Positions 42,530 to 50,510 of a stretch of DNA of 54,934 bases are shown piece by piece. Position numbers and translations under genes: made by a program. Position 1 is the stretch's first letter; every line of letters starts with the position of its first letter. The notes beneath the pieces were generated by a model. The model was given only the letters and a program-made list of their open reading frames with translations. It made no database searches and was not told the origin of the DNA. This DNA comes from Oscillospiraceae bacterium (GTDB lineage Bacteria > Bacillota > Clostridia > Oscillospirales > CAG-382), in contig SVRW01000017.1 in the NCBI GenBank assembly GCA_015064625.1, positions 1-54,934 of the forward strand, read 5' to 3'.

Positions 42530-43315
42530 TTACTGAAGAAAATCGTTCACGGATTCCCCTATTCCGCCTTTCAGAATTCCTTTATATCCATCAGAAGTTA
42601 CGATAAAATGTTCAAGCAGTTTTATCTTAAAGCCTTCAAGATCAAAGGAGAGCATAAACGTGGTTTCCCAATCTCTTTTTGAATACATTAACGAATCACT
42701 CGTATGATTATGAGCTATGATTATTTTTTCAGCACCAAGATTGAAAGCTTGTTCTGCAATTTCCTCTGCGCTGATATGAACAGCAGTGGAATCATTCACA
42801 GATGTTTTCTTTATATCAAGAACAACATTATGCTCATTTAAAAAGGCGATGCAAAAGTTTTCCGTCTTGTCACCGCCTATATATTTTATAAAAAACTCTC
42901 CTGCTTCATTGTAATCAGAAAGCGTTCCCAAGCCCTTACCCACAAGCTTTTCCGAATCTATAAGCTTAAAAAGCTCGTCTGTCACTTTCAAAAACGCAAC
43001 TTTATTTTTTATATCAGATTTTTTCAACCTTGCACCCTCTTTTTCATTCGCAAAGCTTGAACAAATCATTTCCAATAAAAAAGAAAGGTTACGTGCGCTG
43101 AAATTATTCTGATTATGTTCACCGAACTCCCTTATACGCTCCGAATTATGCAAAAATTCCTCGTCGGACAAAATATGCATAAAAATCAGTTCCACAAGTT
43201 CTGAATCGGTAAGAGAAGAAGGACTTGACATAACTCTTTCACGGAGATAATTTTTATAGATTTTCACATCATTTTTATCAAGAAGATCAAAATTCAGATT
43301 CTGTTCCTTTTTCAT
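42530..43315 (-). CDS. RadC-like JAB/JAMM protein with degenerate N-terminus
   Basis: A protein of about 261 residues. The C-terminal domain has an intact JAMM signature HNHTSDSLMYSKRD, spaced as in RadC HNHPSG...SxxD, then GFKIKLLEHFIVTSDGY. The N-terminal part keeps the helix layout (SSLTDSELVELIFMHI) but lacks the GIG hairpin motif. It complements its neighbour. The start is uncertain: ATG 43315 or one of two ATGs up to 18 nt upstream, near GGAGATA. It lies just after the tRNA-Met terminator with no clear promoter of its own. Confidence 0.8.
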   Translation of the reverse strand: MKKEQNLNFDLLDKNDVKIYKNYLRERVMSSPSSLTDSELVELIFMHILSDEEFLHNSERIREFGEHNQNNFSARNLSFLLEMICSSFANEKEGARLKKSDIKNKVAFLKVTDELFKLIDSEKLVGKGLGTLSDYNEAGEFFIKYIGGDKTENFCIAFLNEHNVVLDIKKTSVNDSTAVHISAEEIAEQAFNLGAEKIIIAHNHTSDSLMYSKRDWETTFMLSFDLEGFKIKLLEHFIVTSDGYKGILKGGIGESVNDFLQ

Positions 43316-43338
43316 AGTTTGCATTATCTCCATATAGT

Positions 43339-43372
43339 AAAAAAAGTTATTTCAGCATAACGCTAAAATAAC
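43339..43372 (-). terminator. Terminator after tRNA-Met
   Basis: Minus strand GGTTATTTTAGC-GTTAT-GCTGAAATAAC, about 11 bp, followed by seven Ts. Confidence 0.85.
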
Positions 43373-43379
43373 CTTTTAA

Positions 43380-43456
43380 TGGTAGCGGAAGTCGGACTTG
43401 AACCAACGACCTGCCGGGTATGAACCGGATGCTCTAGCCAACTGAGCTATTCCGCC
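43380..43456 (-). tRNA. tRNA-Met (elongator, anticodon CAT)
   Basis: The reverse complement gives acceptor GGCGGAA, D arm GCTCAGTTGGCTAGAGC, anticodon stem CCGGT/ACCCGG region with loop containing CAT, T arm GTTGGTTCAAGTCCGAC, discriminator A and encoded CCA. The G1-C72 pair and overall sequence favour elongator Met over the initiator; tRNA-Ile(CAT) is less likely. Confidence 0.93.
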
Positions 43457-43467
43457 GTGCAAAAAGG

Positions 43468-43496
43468 AGTATACCACAAAAGACCTTGTTTGTCAA
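43468..43496 (-). promoter_or_regulatory. Promoter of tRNA-Met
   Basis: Minus strand TTGACA (43496-43491), 17-bp spacer ending TTTTGTGG, TATACT (43473-43468). Confidence 0.88.
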
Positions 43497-43612
43497 CCCC
43501 CTTTTTTTATTTTTTTTGAAAAAGTTGAACTTATAATAAAGGTATACAGTTCTCTTGCTCCTTGTGCTAAATGAACGTTTTCAATATTGACATGGTATAA
43601 GAATTATGCTAA

Positions 43613-43651
43613 AGGGGATGAAGCACTAACAAGGTTAATGCTCCATCCCCT
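43613..43651 (-). terminator. Long hairpin downstream of trmL
   Basis: AGGGGATGAAGCACTAAC pairs with GTTAATGCTCCATCCCCT (18 positions with two mismatches or wobbles, 3-nt loop). T runs on either side are short (CCCCTTTAG or CCCCTATTTT), so its efficiency is unsure. Confidence 0.6.
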
Positions 43652-43707
43652 ATTTTAACGCCCAAGAAAGCCTATAAGATAAAGGTAATTGATGAAATAC
43701 GTCTTTA

Positions 43708-44202
43708 TCAATCGGGTCTTCCCGTAAGGTTTCCTTCGGCTGAAAGGTCGGGATAATCAAGCTGTCTCAACGCTTCATATACTACAACAGCTACAGCGTT
43801 TGAAAGGTTGAGAGAACGCACAAAGCCTTTCATCGGAATTCTTATACATTTTTCGTAATTATCTTTAAGTAACGGTTCAGGAAGTCCGTAGCTTTCTTTT
43901 CCAAACACGAAATAAAGGTCTTTATCATTTGTATATTCAACCTCGGAATGACATTTCCTACCCTTAGTTGAACAAAAATAGAATTCCCCTTCGTTTCGGG
44001 ATTTGAACTCATCCCAATTTTTATACGTATTAACTGTGAGATACTGCCAATAATCAAGCCCAGCTCTGCGAATTGAACGCTCACTCAATTCAAATCCCAA
44101 TGGTTCAATTAAATGCAGATGGCATCCCGTAACTGCACAGGTTCTTGAAATATTCCCCGTGTTCTGCGGTATTTCAGGTTCGTATAAAACTATATGTATC
44201 AT
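43708..44202 (-). CDS. trmL: tRNA (cytidine/uridine-34 2'-O)-methyltransferase TrmL
   Basis: A 164-residue SPOUT methyltransferase modifying the wobble base of tRNA-Leu. Motifs: IVLYEPEIPQNTGNISRTCAV, HLIEPLGFELSERSIRRAGLDYW, FGKESYGLPEPLL and IPMKGFVRSLNLSNAVAVVVYE, which together form the knotted SAM site. ATG 44202 follows GGAGTTAGTT. It is divergent from the aro operon. Confidence 0.94.
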   Translation of the reverse strand: MIHIVLYEPEIPQNTGNISRTCAVTGCHLHLIEPLGFELSERSIRRAGLDYWQYLTVNTYKNWDEFKSRNEGEFYFCSTKGRKCHSEVEYTNDKDLYFVFGKESYGLPEPLLKDNYEKCIRIPMKGFVRSLNLSNAVAVVVYEALRQLDYPDLSAEGNLTGRPD

Positions 44203-44236
44203 AACTAACTCCAATAATAATACTGAATCTGTTTGC

Positions 44237-44265
44237 ATTGTAGCATATTTATGCAAAAAATTCAA
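44237..44265 (-). promoter_or_regulatory. Promoter of trmL
   Basis: Minus strand TTGAAT (44265-44260), 17-bp spacer, TACAAT (44242-44237). It is back to back with the aro promoter, about 20 bp between the -35 boxes. Confidence 0.75.
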
Positions 44266-44285
44266 CTATTTTTTCAGAAAAACTA

Positions 44286-44314
44286 TTGACAAGAGCAAAT
44301 TTTGGGTGTATAAT
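44286..44314 (+). promoter_or_regulatory. Promoter of the aromatic amino-acid operon
   Basis: TTGACA (44286-44291), 17-bp spacer, TATAAT (44309-44314), both consensus, about 45 nt before the leader peptide ribosome-binding site. Confidence 0.92.
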
Positions 44315-44368
44315 TCCAAACGATGAAACGTTGTCGACGACGTAAGCAACACAAAAGGAGGAAAAGCC

Positions 44369-44446
44369 ATGTTTACAAGTAAGTTTTTTTATTACTTTTA
44401 TTACTTTGCCAAGGGCTGCCCGTCTTTTGTGAAATCCGAAGTTTGA
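44369..44446 (+). CDS. Phe/Tyr leader peptide of the aro operon
   Basis: A 25-codon frame with a strong site (AAAGGAGGAAAAGCC) starts at ATG 44369 and stops at TGA 44444. Residues 6-13 are FFYYFYYF, eight consecutive aromatic codons (TTT TTT TAT TAC TTT TAT TAC TTT), and there is no Trp. It lies between a strong promoter and a rho-independent terminator, and the operon makes both Phe and Tyr. This is the layout of an amino-acid attenuator: ribosome stalling for lack of charged tRNA-Phe or tRNA-Tyr would prevent the terminator. The C-terminal part after the run reads AKGCPSFVKSEV. Confidence 0.9.
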   Translation: MFTSKFFYYFYYFAKGCPSFVKSEV

Positions 44447-44474
44447 ACAAATCATTCGGTAACAAAATATGGTC

Positions 44475-44523
44475 AGTCCGCATTCGCTATGCTTTCAGGC
44501 ATATATGAAGTGCGGACTTTTTA
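44475..44523 (+). terminator. Attenuator terminator of the aro operon
   Basis: Stem AGTCCGCA/TGCGGACT with inner TATGC...GCATA, followed by TTTTTATTTT, 28 nt after the leader stop and 38 nt before aroF. A competing pairing GGGCTG (44413-44418) with CAGTCC (44474-44479) would disrupt the stem and could be the antiterminator; this is suggested, not shown. Confidence 0.85.
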
Positions 44524-44560
44524 TTTTATAATTGAATCCCTACAAAGTGAGGTTTTAAAA

Positions 44561-45589
44561 ATGTCAATGAATTTCCACAGAAAGCTTCCTATTCCAATGG
44601 AGGTAAAAAAAGAATTCCCAGTAACTAAAAGCATGGAGAAGATAAAAATCGCCCGTGATGAAAGCATCCGTGCCGTATTTGACGGTAGCTCCGATAAGTT
44701 TATTCTTATCATAGGTCCTTGCTCCGCAGATCATGTTGACCCTGTTATTGAATATCTTTCAAGGCTCAAAAAGCTTTCAGAACAGGTATCTGACAAAATA
44801 ATAATAATTCCAAGAATATATACGAATAAGCCAAGAACAACAGGTCAGGGCTACAAAGGAATGCTTCATCAGCCTGACCCCGATGCAAAACCCGATATGT
44901 ACAAAGGTATAGTTGCAATTCGTGAGCTTCATCTTGCGGCTCTCCGTGATTTTGGTTTTTCATGTGCGGACGAAATGCTCTACCCTGAAAACCACCGTTA
45001 CCTTTCGGATTTGCTTTCATACGTTGCCGTTGGAGCCCGCTCCGTTGAAAATCAGCAACACAGGCTTACCGCAAGCGGAATCGAAGTACCAGTAGGTATG
45101 AAAAACCCCACCGGCGGTGACCTTAGCGTTATGATGAATTCTATAGTTGCGGCACAATCAAGCCACACGTTCCTCTATCGTGGCTGGGAGGTAACCAGTG
45201 ACGGAAACCCATATGCTCACGCTATCCTACGCGGATTCGTTGATTATGCGGGAAAAAGTGCATCCAACTATCATTACGAGGACCTCCTGAAGGTTGAGGA
45301 GCTTTACGAAAAGTCAAATCTTTCGAACCCTTCCGTCATCGTTGATACAAACCACAATAATTCAGGCAAAAAATACCTTGAGCAGATTCGCATTGCAAAG
45401 GATATTGTTTACAGCAGAAATCAGAATCCCACAATAAAACGTCTTGTGAAAGGACTTATGATAGAAAGTTACCTCGAAGACGGTGCACAAGGCATCGGAG
45501 AACACGTATTCGGTAAATCCATTACTGACCCTTGTCTCGGTTGGGAAAAGACAGAGCAACTGATTCTTGACATTGCAGACAAACTTTAA
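44561..45589 (+). CDS. aroF: 3-deoxy-7-phosphoheptulonate (DAHP) synthase, type I
   Basis: A 342-residue enzyme joining PEP and erythrose 4-phosphate, the entry step of the shikimate pathway. It is the AroF/G/H type: IIGPCSADHVDPVIEYL, RIYTNKPRTTGQGYKGM (usually KPRTTVGWKG), GARSVENQQHR, and NPTGGDLSVMMN, DTNHNNSGKKY near the metal site. ATG 44561 follows GTGAGG. An earlier in-frame start would fall in the attenuator hairpin. Feedback specificity cannot be read from the sequence. Confidence 0.94.
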   Translation: MSMNFHRKLPIPMEVKKEFPVTKSMEKIKIARDESIRAVFDGSSDKFILIIGPCSADHVDPVIEYLSRLKKLSEQVSDKIIIIPRIYTNKPRTTGQGYKGMLHQPDPDAKPDMYKGIVAIRELHLAALRDFGFSCADEMLYPENHRYLSDLLSYVAVGARSVENQQHRLTASGIEVPVGMKNPTGGDLSVMMNSIVAAQSSHTFLYRGWEVTSDGNPYAHAILRGFVDYAGKSASNYHYEDLLKVEELYEKSNLSNPSVIVDTNHNNSGKKYLEQIRIAKDIVYSRNQNPTIKRLVKGLMIESYLEDGAQGIGEHVFGKSITDPCLGWEKTEQLILDIADKL

Positions 45590-45607
45590 TTGAAGGATAA
45601 ATTAACA

Positions 45608-46696
45608 ATGAAAAACAGATTAGATGAAGCAAGAGCGATTATAAATTCAGTTGACAAGCAAATGGCAGATTTGTTCATCGAACGAATGAAAGCTGTAGAA
45701 ATCGTATACGAGCATAAAAGAGAACACGGCTTGCCTATTCTTGACCAGAACAGAGAAAATGAGGTAATTGAAAGAAACAGTGCATCCATTGAAGATGAGC
45801 TGATGAAAGAATATTATATTGACTATCTCAAAAATCTTATGTCTATTTCCCGTTCTTTTCAATACCGTATGCAAAACGGTCTGAAGATTGCTTACAGCGG
45901 AGTTGAAGGTGCTTTCGCACATATTGCTTCAGGAAGAATATTTCCTAAAGGGAACAGAATCCCTCATAGAGATTTCAAATCAGCATACGAAGCCGTTGCA
46001 AAGGGAGAATGTGACGTAGCGGTACTTCCCATAGAAAACAGCTATGCAGGAGAAGTTGGACAGACTATTGACCTTATATTTTCGGGCGGGCTTTTCATCA
46101 ACGGTATTTACGAGCTTGAAATTCATCAAAATCTGCTTGGCGTTGAAGGTTCAACTGTAGAAAGCATTAAAAAGGTAACAAGCCACCCACAAGCCCTCGC
46201 GCAATGTCACGAATATATTAAATCTCACGGATTTGATACGGAGGATTCAAACAACACGGCAATAGCCGCCAAAGCAGTTGCGGATTCAAAGGATAAATCA
46301 ATTGGTGCAATAGCAAGTGTTGAAACTGCTGAAATTTACGGCCTGAAAGTATTGGATAAAAACATCAACAAAAGCGGAGAAAATACAACCCGATTTGCCG
46401 TTCTTTCAAAGGTAAGAGCGAAAACCCCTTCCCTTTCTAATTCAGTTCTGATGTTCAGCGTTAAAAACGAAGCAGGTTCTTTGGCAAACGCTATAAGTAT
46501 CATAGGAAAATACGGCTTCAATATGACAGCACTTCGCAGTAGACCAATGAGAAAACATTCCTGGCAGTATTATTTTTACGTTGAAATTGACGGTACAACT
46601 GACACTGAAAACGGAAAAAACATGATAGAAGAATTGAAACAGGTTTGCGACAAGCTGAAAATAGCTGGCACATTCGCACCACATACGGAAATATAG
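45608..46696 (+). CDS. pheA: Bifunctional chorismate mutase / prephenate dehydratase (P-protein)
   Basis: A 362-residue enzyme making phenylpyruvate from chorismate. Residues 1-90 are an AroQ-type chorismate mutase (RLDEARAIINSVDKQMADLFIERM). Residues about 95-275 are prephenate dehydratase (YSGVEGAFAHIA, VAVLPIENSYAGEV, TTRFAVLSK), and about 285-360 an ACT domain (NEAGSLANAISIIGKYGFNM, then RSRP where most have ESRP). The ACT domain is where Phe binds in this family. ATG 45608 follows AAGGA. Confidence 0.95.
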   Translation: MKNRLDEARAIINSVDKQMADLFIERMKAVEIVYEHKREHGLPILDQNRENEVIERNSASIEDELMKEYYIDYLKNLMSISRSFQYRMQNGLKIAYSGVEGAFAHIASGRIFPKGNRIPHRDFKSAYEAVAKGECDVAVLPIENSYAGEVGQTIDLIFSGGLFINGIYELEIHQNLLGVEGSTVESIKKVTSHPQALAQCHEYIKSHGFDTEDSNNTAIAAKAVADSKDKSIGAIASVETAEIYGLKVLDKNINKSGENTTRFAVLSKVRAKTPSLSNSVLMFSVKNEAGSLANAISIIGKYGFNMTALRSRPMRKHSWQYYFYVEIDGTTDTENGKNMIEELKQVCDKLKIAGTFAPHTEI

Positions 46697-46707
46697 AGGT
46701 ATAAAGT

Positions 46708-47730
46708 ATGACAATTCATATGAATTTAGGCAATGATAGCTACGATATCGTTGTAGAAAAAGGAATACTTTCAAAAGCCAGAGAGCTTCTGAATTTAAAC
46801 AGACGTGTTTTGATAGTAACTGATTCGGGAGTACCTTCTGAATACAGCAAGAAGCTATCAGAACAATGCAAAAGCGGAACAATTTACACAGTTCCCGAAG
46901 GAGAAGCGTCAAAAAGCCTTGAATACTTCGGAAAGCTTCTGGAGGTAATGCTTGAACATAATTTTTCAAGAAAAGATTGTGTTGTGGCAGTTGGCGGCGG
47001 AGTTGTTGGCGACCTCGCAGGATTTGCCGCATCCGCTTACATGAGAGGAATTGATTTTTATAATATACCTACTACTCTTCTTTCCCAAATTGATTCTTCC
47101 ATTGGCGGAAAAACTGCAATAAATTTTGGTGGGATGAAAAACATAGTCGGAGCTTTCTATCAGCCTAAAAAGGTGCTTATCGATCCCGAATTGTTGAAAA
47201 CTCTTCCTGCGCGTCAGATCTCTAACGGTCTTGCAGAAGCTGTTAAAATGTCCCTTACCTCTGATAAAAAGCTGTTTGAATTGTTCGAAAAAGAAGATAT
47301 CGAAAGCAATCTTGAAAAAATAATAATAAGCTCTTTGAACATTAAAAAAAGCGTTGTTGAGCAAGATGAAAAAGAGCAAGGGCTTCGTAAAATTCTCAAT
47401 TTCGGACATACCGTAGGACATGGAATTGAAAGCAGCGAAAACCTTACGGAATTATATCACGGAGAATGTGTTGCACTTGGTATGCTCCCTATGTGCAGCG
47501 AAAAAATCAGACCGAGAGTAATAGAAGTTTTGAGAAAATGCAATTTGTTCCGTTCCATTGAATACGATTGGGACAAAATTCGTGAAGCCGCATTTCACGA
47601 TAAAAAAGCTGACGGTGACACAGTAACCGTAACGACCGTAAAAGAAATTGGAAGCTTTGAGCTTAAGGTTATGAAATGTACTCAGGTAATAGAAGAAGCA
47701 AAGCGTTGTCTGGAGGATGAAAGCATATGA
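46708..47730 (+). CDS. aroB: 3-dehydroquinate synthase
   Basis: A 340-residue NAD-dependent enzyme converting DAHP to dehydroquinate. NAD motif VAVGGGVVGDLAGFAASAYMRG, PTTLLSQIDSSIGGKTAINF and the metal residues in NFGHTVGHGIE and YHGECVALGM. It overlaps aroC (ATGA). Confidence 0.95.
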   Translation: MTIHMNLGNDSYDIVVEKGILSKARELLNLNRRVLIVTDSGVPSEYSKKLSEQCKSGTIYTVPEGEASKSLEYFGKLLEVMLEHNFSRKDCVVAVGGGVVGDLAGFAASAYMRGIDFYNIPTTLLSQIDSSIGGKTAINFGGMKNIVGAFYQPKKVLIDPELLKTLPARQISNGLAEAVKMSLTSDKKLFELFEKEDIESNLEKIIISSLNIKKSVVEQDEKEQGLRKILNFGHTVGHGIESSENLTELYHGECVALGMLPMCSEKIRPRVIEVLRKCNLFRSIEYDWDKIREAAFHDKKADGDTVTVTTVKEIGSFELKVMKCTQVIEEAKRCLEDESI

Positions 47731-48824
47731 AAAACACCTTTGGTAACAGTGTAGCTGTAACGTTATTCGGAGAAAGTCACGGTGAATATATCGGTGCGGT
47801 AATTGACGGACTTGCCTCAGGAATAACGATAGACAGAGAATATATTTCGCACCAGCTCACCCTTCGCCGTCCAAGCGGAAAAATATCAACGCCAAGAGCT
47901 GAAAAAGACGAGTTCAAAATTGTAAGCGGAGTTTTAAACGATAAATCCACAGGGACACCTATTACAATACTCATTCCCAACGAGAACGTTAAAAGCGGGG
48001 ATTATTCCCAAATAAAAACAATTGCCCGTCCCTCTCATGCTGATTATACTGCAGAATGTAAATATCACGGATTTCAGGATTACCGTGGCGGCGGTCATTT
48101 CAGCGGACGTATTACGGCTGCTCTTGTTGCCGCAGGAGCTATCTGCAAATTTGCACTGGAGGAAAAAGGTATATATATAGGGACACACGTAAAAAGATGT
48201 GCAACTGTTCAAGATAGAAATTTTGAAGATATTTTTGCTGATATAAAAAGCATAAATCAAAAGTCATTTGCAGTTTTTGAGGAATCCGCAGGCGAAAAAA
48301 TGAAAGAAGCAATTCTTGCCGCTTCCGCAGATGGTGACAGCGTCGGCGGGGTTCTTGAAACCGCAATCCTTGGAATGCCTTTGGGCGTTGGAGAGCCTTG
48401 GTTTGACACAATGGAAGGTATGCTTTCCCATATGATGTTTTCAATTCCCGCTGTTAAAGGAATAGAATTTGGTGCAGGCTTTGCCATTTCAGACATGAGA
48501 GGAAGCAAGGCAAACGATCCTTTCAGAATGGAAAACGGAAAGGTTATAACAGAAACGAACAATACCGGTGGTATCAATGGCGGAATCACAAACGGTATGC
48601 CCATTATTTTCAGAACAGCCATCAAGCCAACGCCTACAATTTTTAAACCGCAGAACACGGTGAACTTTCAAACCATGACAGAAGTAGTGTCAGAGCCAAA
48701 GGGAAGACATGACCCTGCTATAGTTCACAGGGCAAGAGTCGTTCAGGATGCGGCTACTGCTATCGTTTTATGTGATTCACTCGCATTAAGATTTGGAACA
48801 GATTGGTTGACACCCACAATTTAA
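47727..48824 (+). CDS. aroC: Chorismate synthase
   Basis: A 365-residue FMN-dependent enzyme, the last common step. GNSVAVTLFGESHGEYIGAV, RRPSGKISTPRAEKDEF, SHADYTAECKYHGFQDYRGG, and RHDPAIVHRARVV are conserved blocks. No reductase domain is fused, so it is probably monofunctional. Confidence 0.95.
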   Translation: MKNTFGNSVAVTLFGESHGEYIGAVIDGLASGITIDREYISHQLTLRRPSGKISTPRAEKDEFKIVSGVLNDKSTGTPITILIPNENVKSGDYSQIKTIARPSHADYTAECKYHGFQDYRGGGHFSGRITAALVAAGAICKFALEEKGIYIGTHVKRCATVQDRNFEDIFADIKSINQKSFAVFEESAGEKMKEAILAASADGDSVGGVLETAILGMPLGVGEPWFDTMEGMLSHMMFSIPAVKGIEFGAGFAISDMRGSKANDPFRMENGKVITETNNTGGINGGITNGMPIIFRTAIKPTPTIFKPQNTVNFQTMTEVVSEPKGRHDPAIVHRARVVQDAATAIVLCDSLALRFGTDWLTPTI

Positions 48825-48836
48825 GGAAGGTTGTAT

Positions 48837-50084
48837 ATGAAAAAATATGGATGCATCGGCAAAAAGCTTACTCACAGCTTTTCAAAAGAAATTCACGCAA
48901 AGCTTGCCGATTATGAATATGAGTTAATAGAATTAACCGAAGACGAGGTAAAGACCTTCTTTGAAAAAAAGGATTTTTGTGCGGTAAACGTAACTATTCC
49001 TTACAAGCAAACGGTCATCCCCTATCTGGATTTCATGAGCGATATTGCGAGGAGAATCGGAGCTGTGAACACCGTTGTCAACAAAGGCGGAAAGCTTTAC
49101 GGGTACAACACGGATTACCACGGAATGAAAGCCTTGATTGAGAAAATAGGAATTTCATTGCAAGGAAAAAAAGTTTTGATTCTCGGCACAGGCGGAACAA
49201 GCAAAACCGCCCGAGTTGTTGCAACTGATATGGGTGCATCTGAAATTCTCACGGTAAGCAGAAGAAATAATGATGAAAGCATTACGTACGAAGAAGCGAA
49301 AAGTATACATTCAGACGCCCACGTAATTATAAATACAACCCCTTCGGGAATGTTCCCCGACGTTGATTCAAAGCCTATTGATATTTCTGTTTTTGAGAAT
49401 CTGGAAGGAGTTGTTGACGTGGTATATAATCCGCTCAAAACAAACCTTGTTTCAGATGCCAAAGAAAGAAAACTCAAAGCCGAAGGCGGTCTCTTCATGC
49501 TTGTAATGCAAGCAGTCGTTGCTGTGGAAAAATTTCTCGATACTGAAATTTCAAAAGAAACGGCAAGAGAAGTTTTTACATCCGTATTATCATCAAAAGA
49601 AAATATCGTACTTATCGGAATGCCTGGAAGCGGAAAAAGCACAATAGGAAAAACTTTAAGCCTTAAAGGCTTTGAATTTATTGATACGGACAATGAAATC
49701 GAAAACCGTTGCGGATGCCCAATAAAAGAGATAATTGAAAACAACGGAGAAAAATATTTTCGTGATTTGGAATCCGAGGTAATACGAGAAGCAGCGTCAA
49801 AAAGCGGTTTCATAATATCAACAGGCGGAGGCGCAATTTTAAGAGAAGAAAACGTAAAACGCCTCAAGCAGAACGGAAAGCTTTTTTTCATTGATGCAAA
49901 GCTATCCAGACTTTGTGCAACGGAAGACAGACCTCTTTCAAACACAGAAGAAAAGCTTAAAAAGCTTTACGATGAAAGAATTGAAATTTACAGAAGAGTC
50001 GCTGACGTAATTATTCCTGACATGGACTCTGTCCAAGAAGAAGCAGAATATATTAAGTCAAAGAGAATGGAGCTGATAAAATGA
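48837..50084 (+). CDS. aroE/aroK: Fused shikimate dehydrogenase - shikimate kinase
   Basis: A 415-residue fusion. Residues 1-250 are shikimate dehydrogenase: HSFSKEIH (substrate; usual SxSP), VNVTIPYK with catalytic K57, YNTDYHG (D93), NADP loop GTGGTSKTA (117-125) and NTTPSGMFP. Residues about 255-415 are shikimate kinase: P-loop GMPGSGKST (261-269), FIDTDNEIENR, and STGGGAILRE. No stop or ribosome-binding site lies between them, so two non-adjacent pathway activities (steps 4 and 5) share a chain. The ATG follows GGAAGGTTGTAT. The next gene, aroQ, overlaps by 4 nt. Confidence 0.94.
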   Translation: MKKYGCIGKKLTHSFSKEIHAKLADYEYELIELTEDEVKTFFEKKDFCAVNVTIPYKQTVIPYLDFMSDIARRIGAVNTVVNKGGKLYGYNTDYHGMKALIEKIGISLQGKKVLILGTGGTSKTARVVATDMGASEILTVSRRNNDESITYEEAKSIHSDAHVIINTTPSGMFPDVDSKPIDISVFENLEGVVDVVYNPLKTNLVSDAKERKLKAEGGLFMLVMQAVVAVEKFLDTEISKETAREVFTSVLSSKENIVLIGMPGSGKSTIGKTLSLKGFEFIDTDNEIENRCGCPIKEIIENNGEKYFRDLESEVIREAASKSGFIISTGGGAILREENVKRLKQNGKLFFIDAKLSRLCATEDRPLSNTEEKLKKLYDERIEIYRRVADVIIPDMDSVQEEAEYIKSKRMELIK

Positions 50085-50509
50085 AACTATTAGTAATAAA
50101 CGGCCCTAATCTTAATATGTTAGGCATAAGAGAGCCTGATCATTACGGCAAAGAAACGTATGCGGATCTTGTGTCAAAGATAAAAAGCTACTGCGAACAC
50201 AAATCTGTTTCCGTCGAATTGTATCAATCGAACCACGAAGGTGACCTTGTTGATGCAATTCAAAAAGCTTACGGTGTTTTTGATGGTATAGTTATCAATC
50301 CTGGTGCGTACACCCATACGAGTATTGCAATTCTTGATGCTGTAAAGTCTGTAAATATTCCCACAGTTGAGGTTCATATTTCAAAGGTAGAAGAGCGCGA
50401 GGAGTTCAGACAGATAAGCTATATTAGGCTCGCTTGTGTAAAAACTATAACAGGTCACGGAACAGACGGTTATCTGGAAGCAATAGATTTTTTAACGGAG
50501 AACAAATGA
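50081..50509 (+). CDS. aroQ: 3-dehydroquinate dehydratase, type II
   Basis: A 142-residue enzyme removing water from dehydroquinate. NGPNLNMLGIREPDHYG (catalytic Tyr), QSNHEGDLVDAI, NPGAYTHTSIAI and EVHISKVEEREEFR are typical of type II. Here HHS after EEFR is QIS. It follows the fused gene and precedes aroA. Confidence 0.94.
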   Translation: MKLLVINGPNLNMLGIREPDHYGKETYADLVSKIKSYCEHKSVSVELYQSNHEGDLVDAIQKAYGVFDGIVINPGAYTHTSIAILDAVKSVNIPTVEVHISKVEEREEFRQISYIRLACVKTITGHGTDGYLEAIDFLTENK

Positions 50510-50510
50510 T

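Noticed and set aside
44369..44446. Leader peptide as a small functional protein
   Set aside because: The aromatic run, strong promoter and following terminator fit an attenuator; the peptide itself has no likely function.
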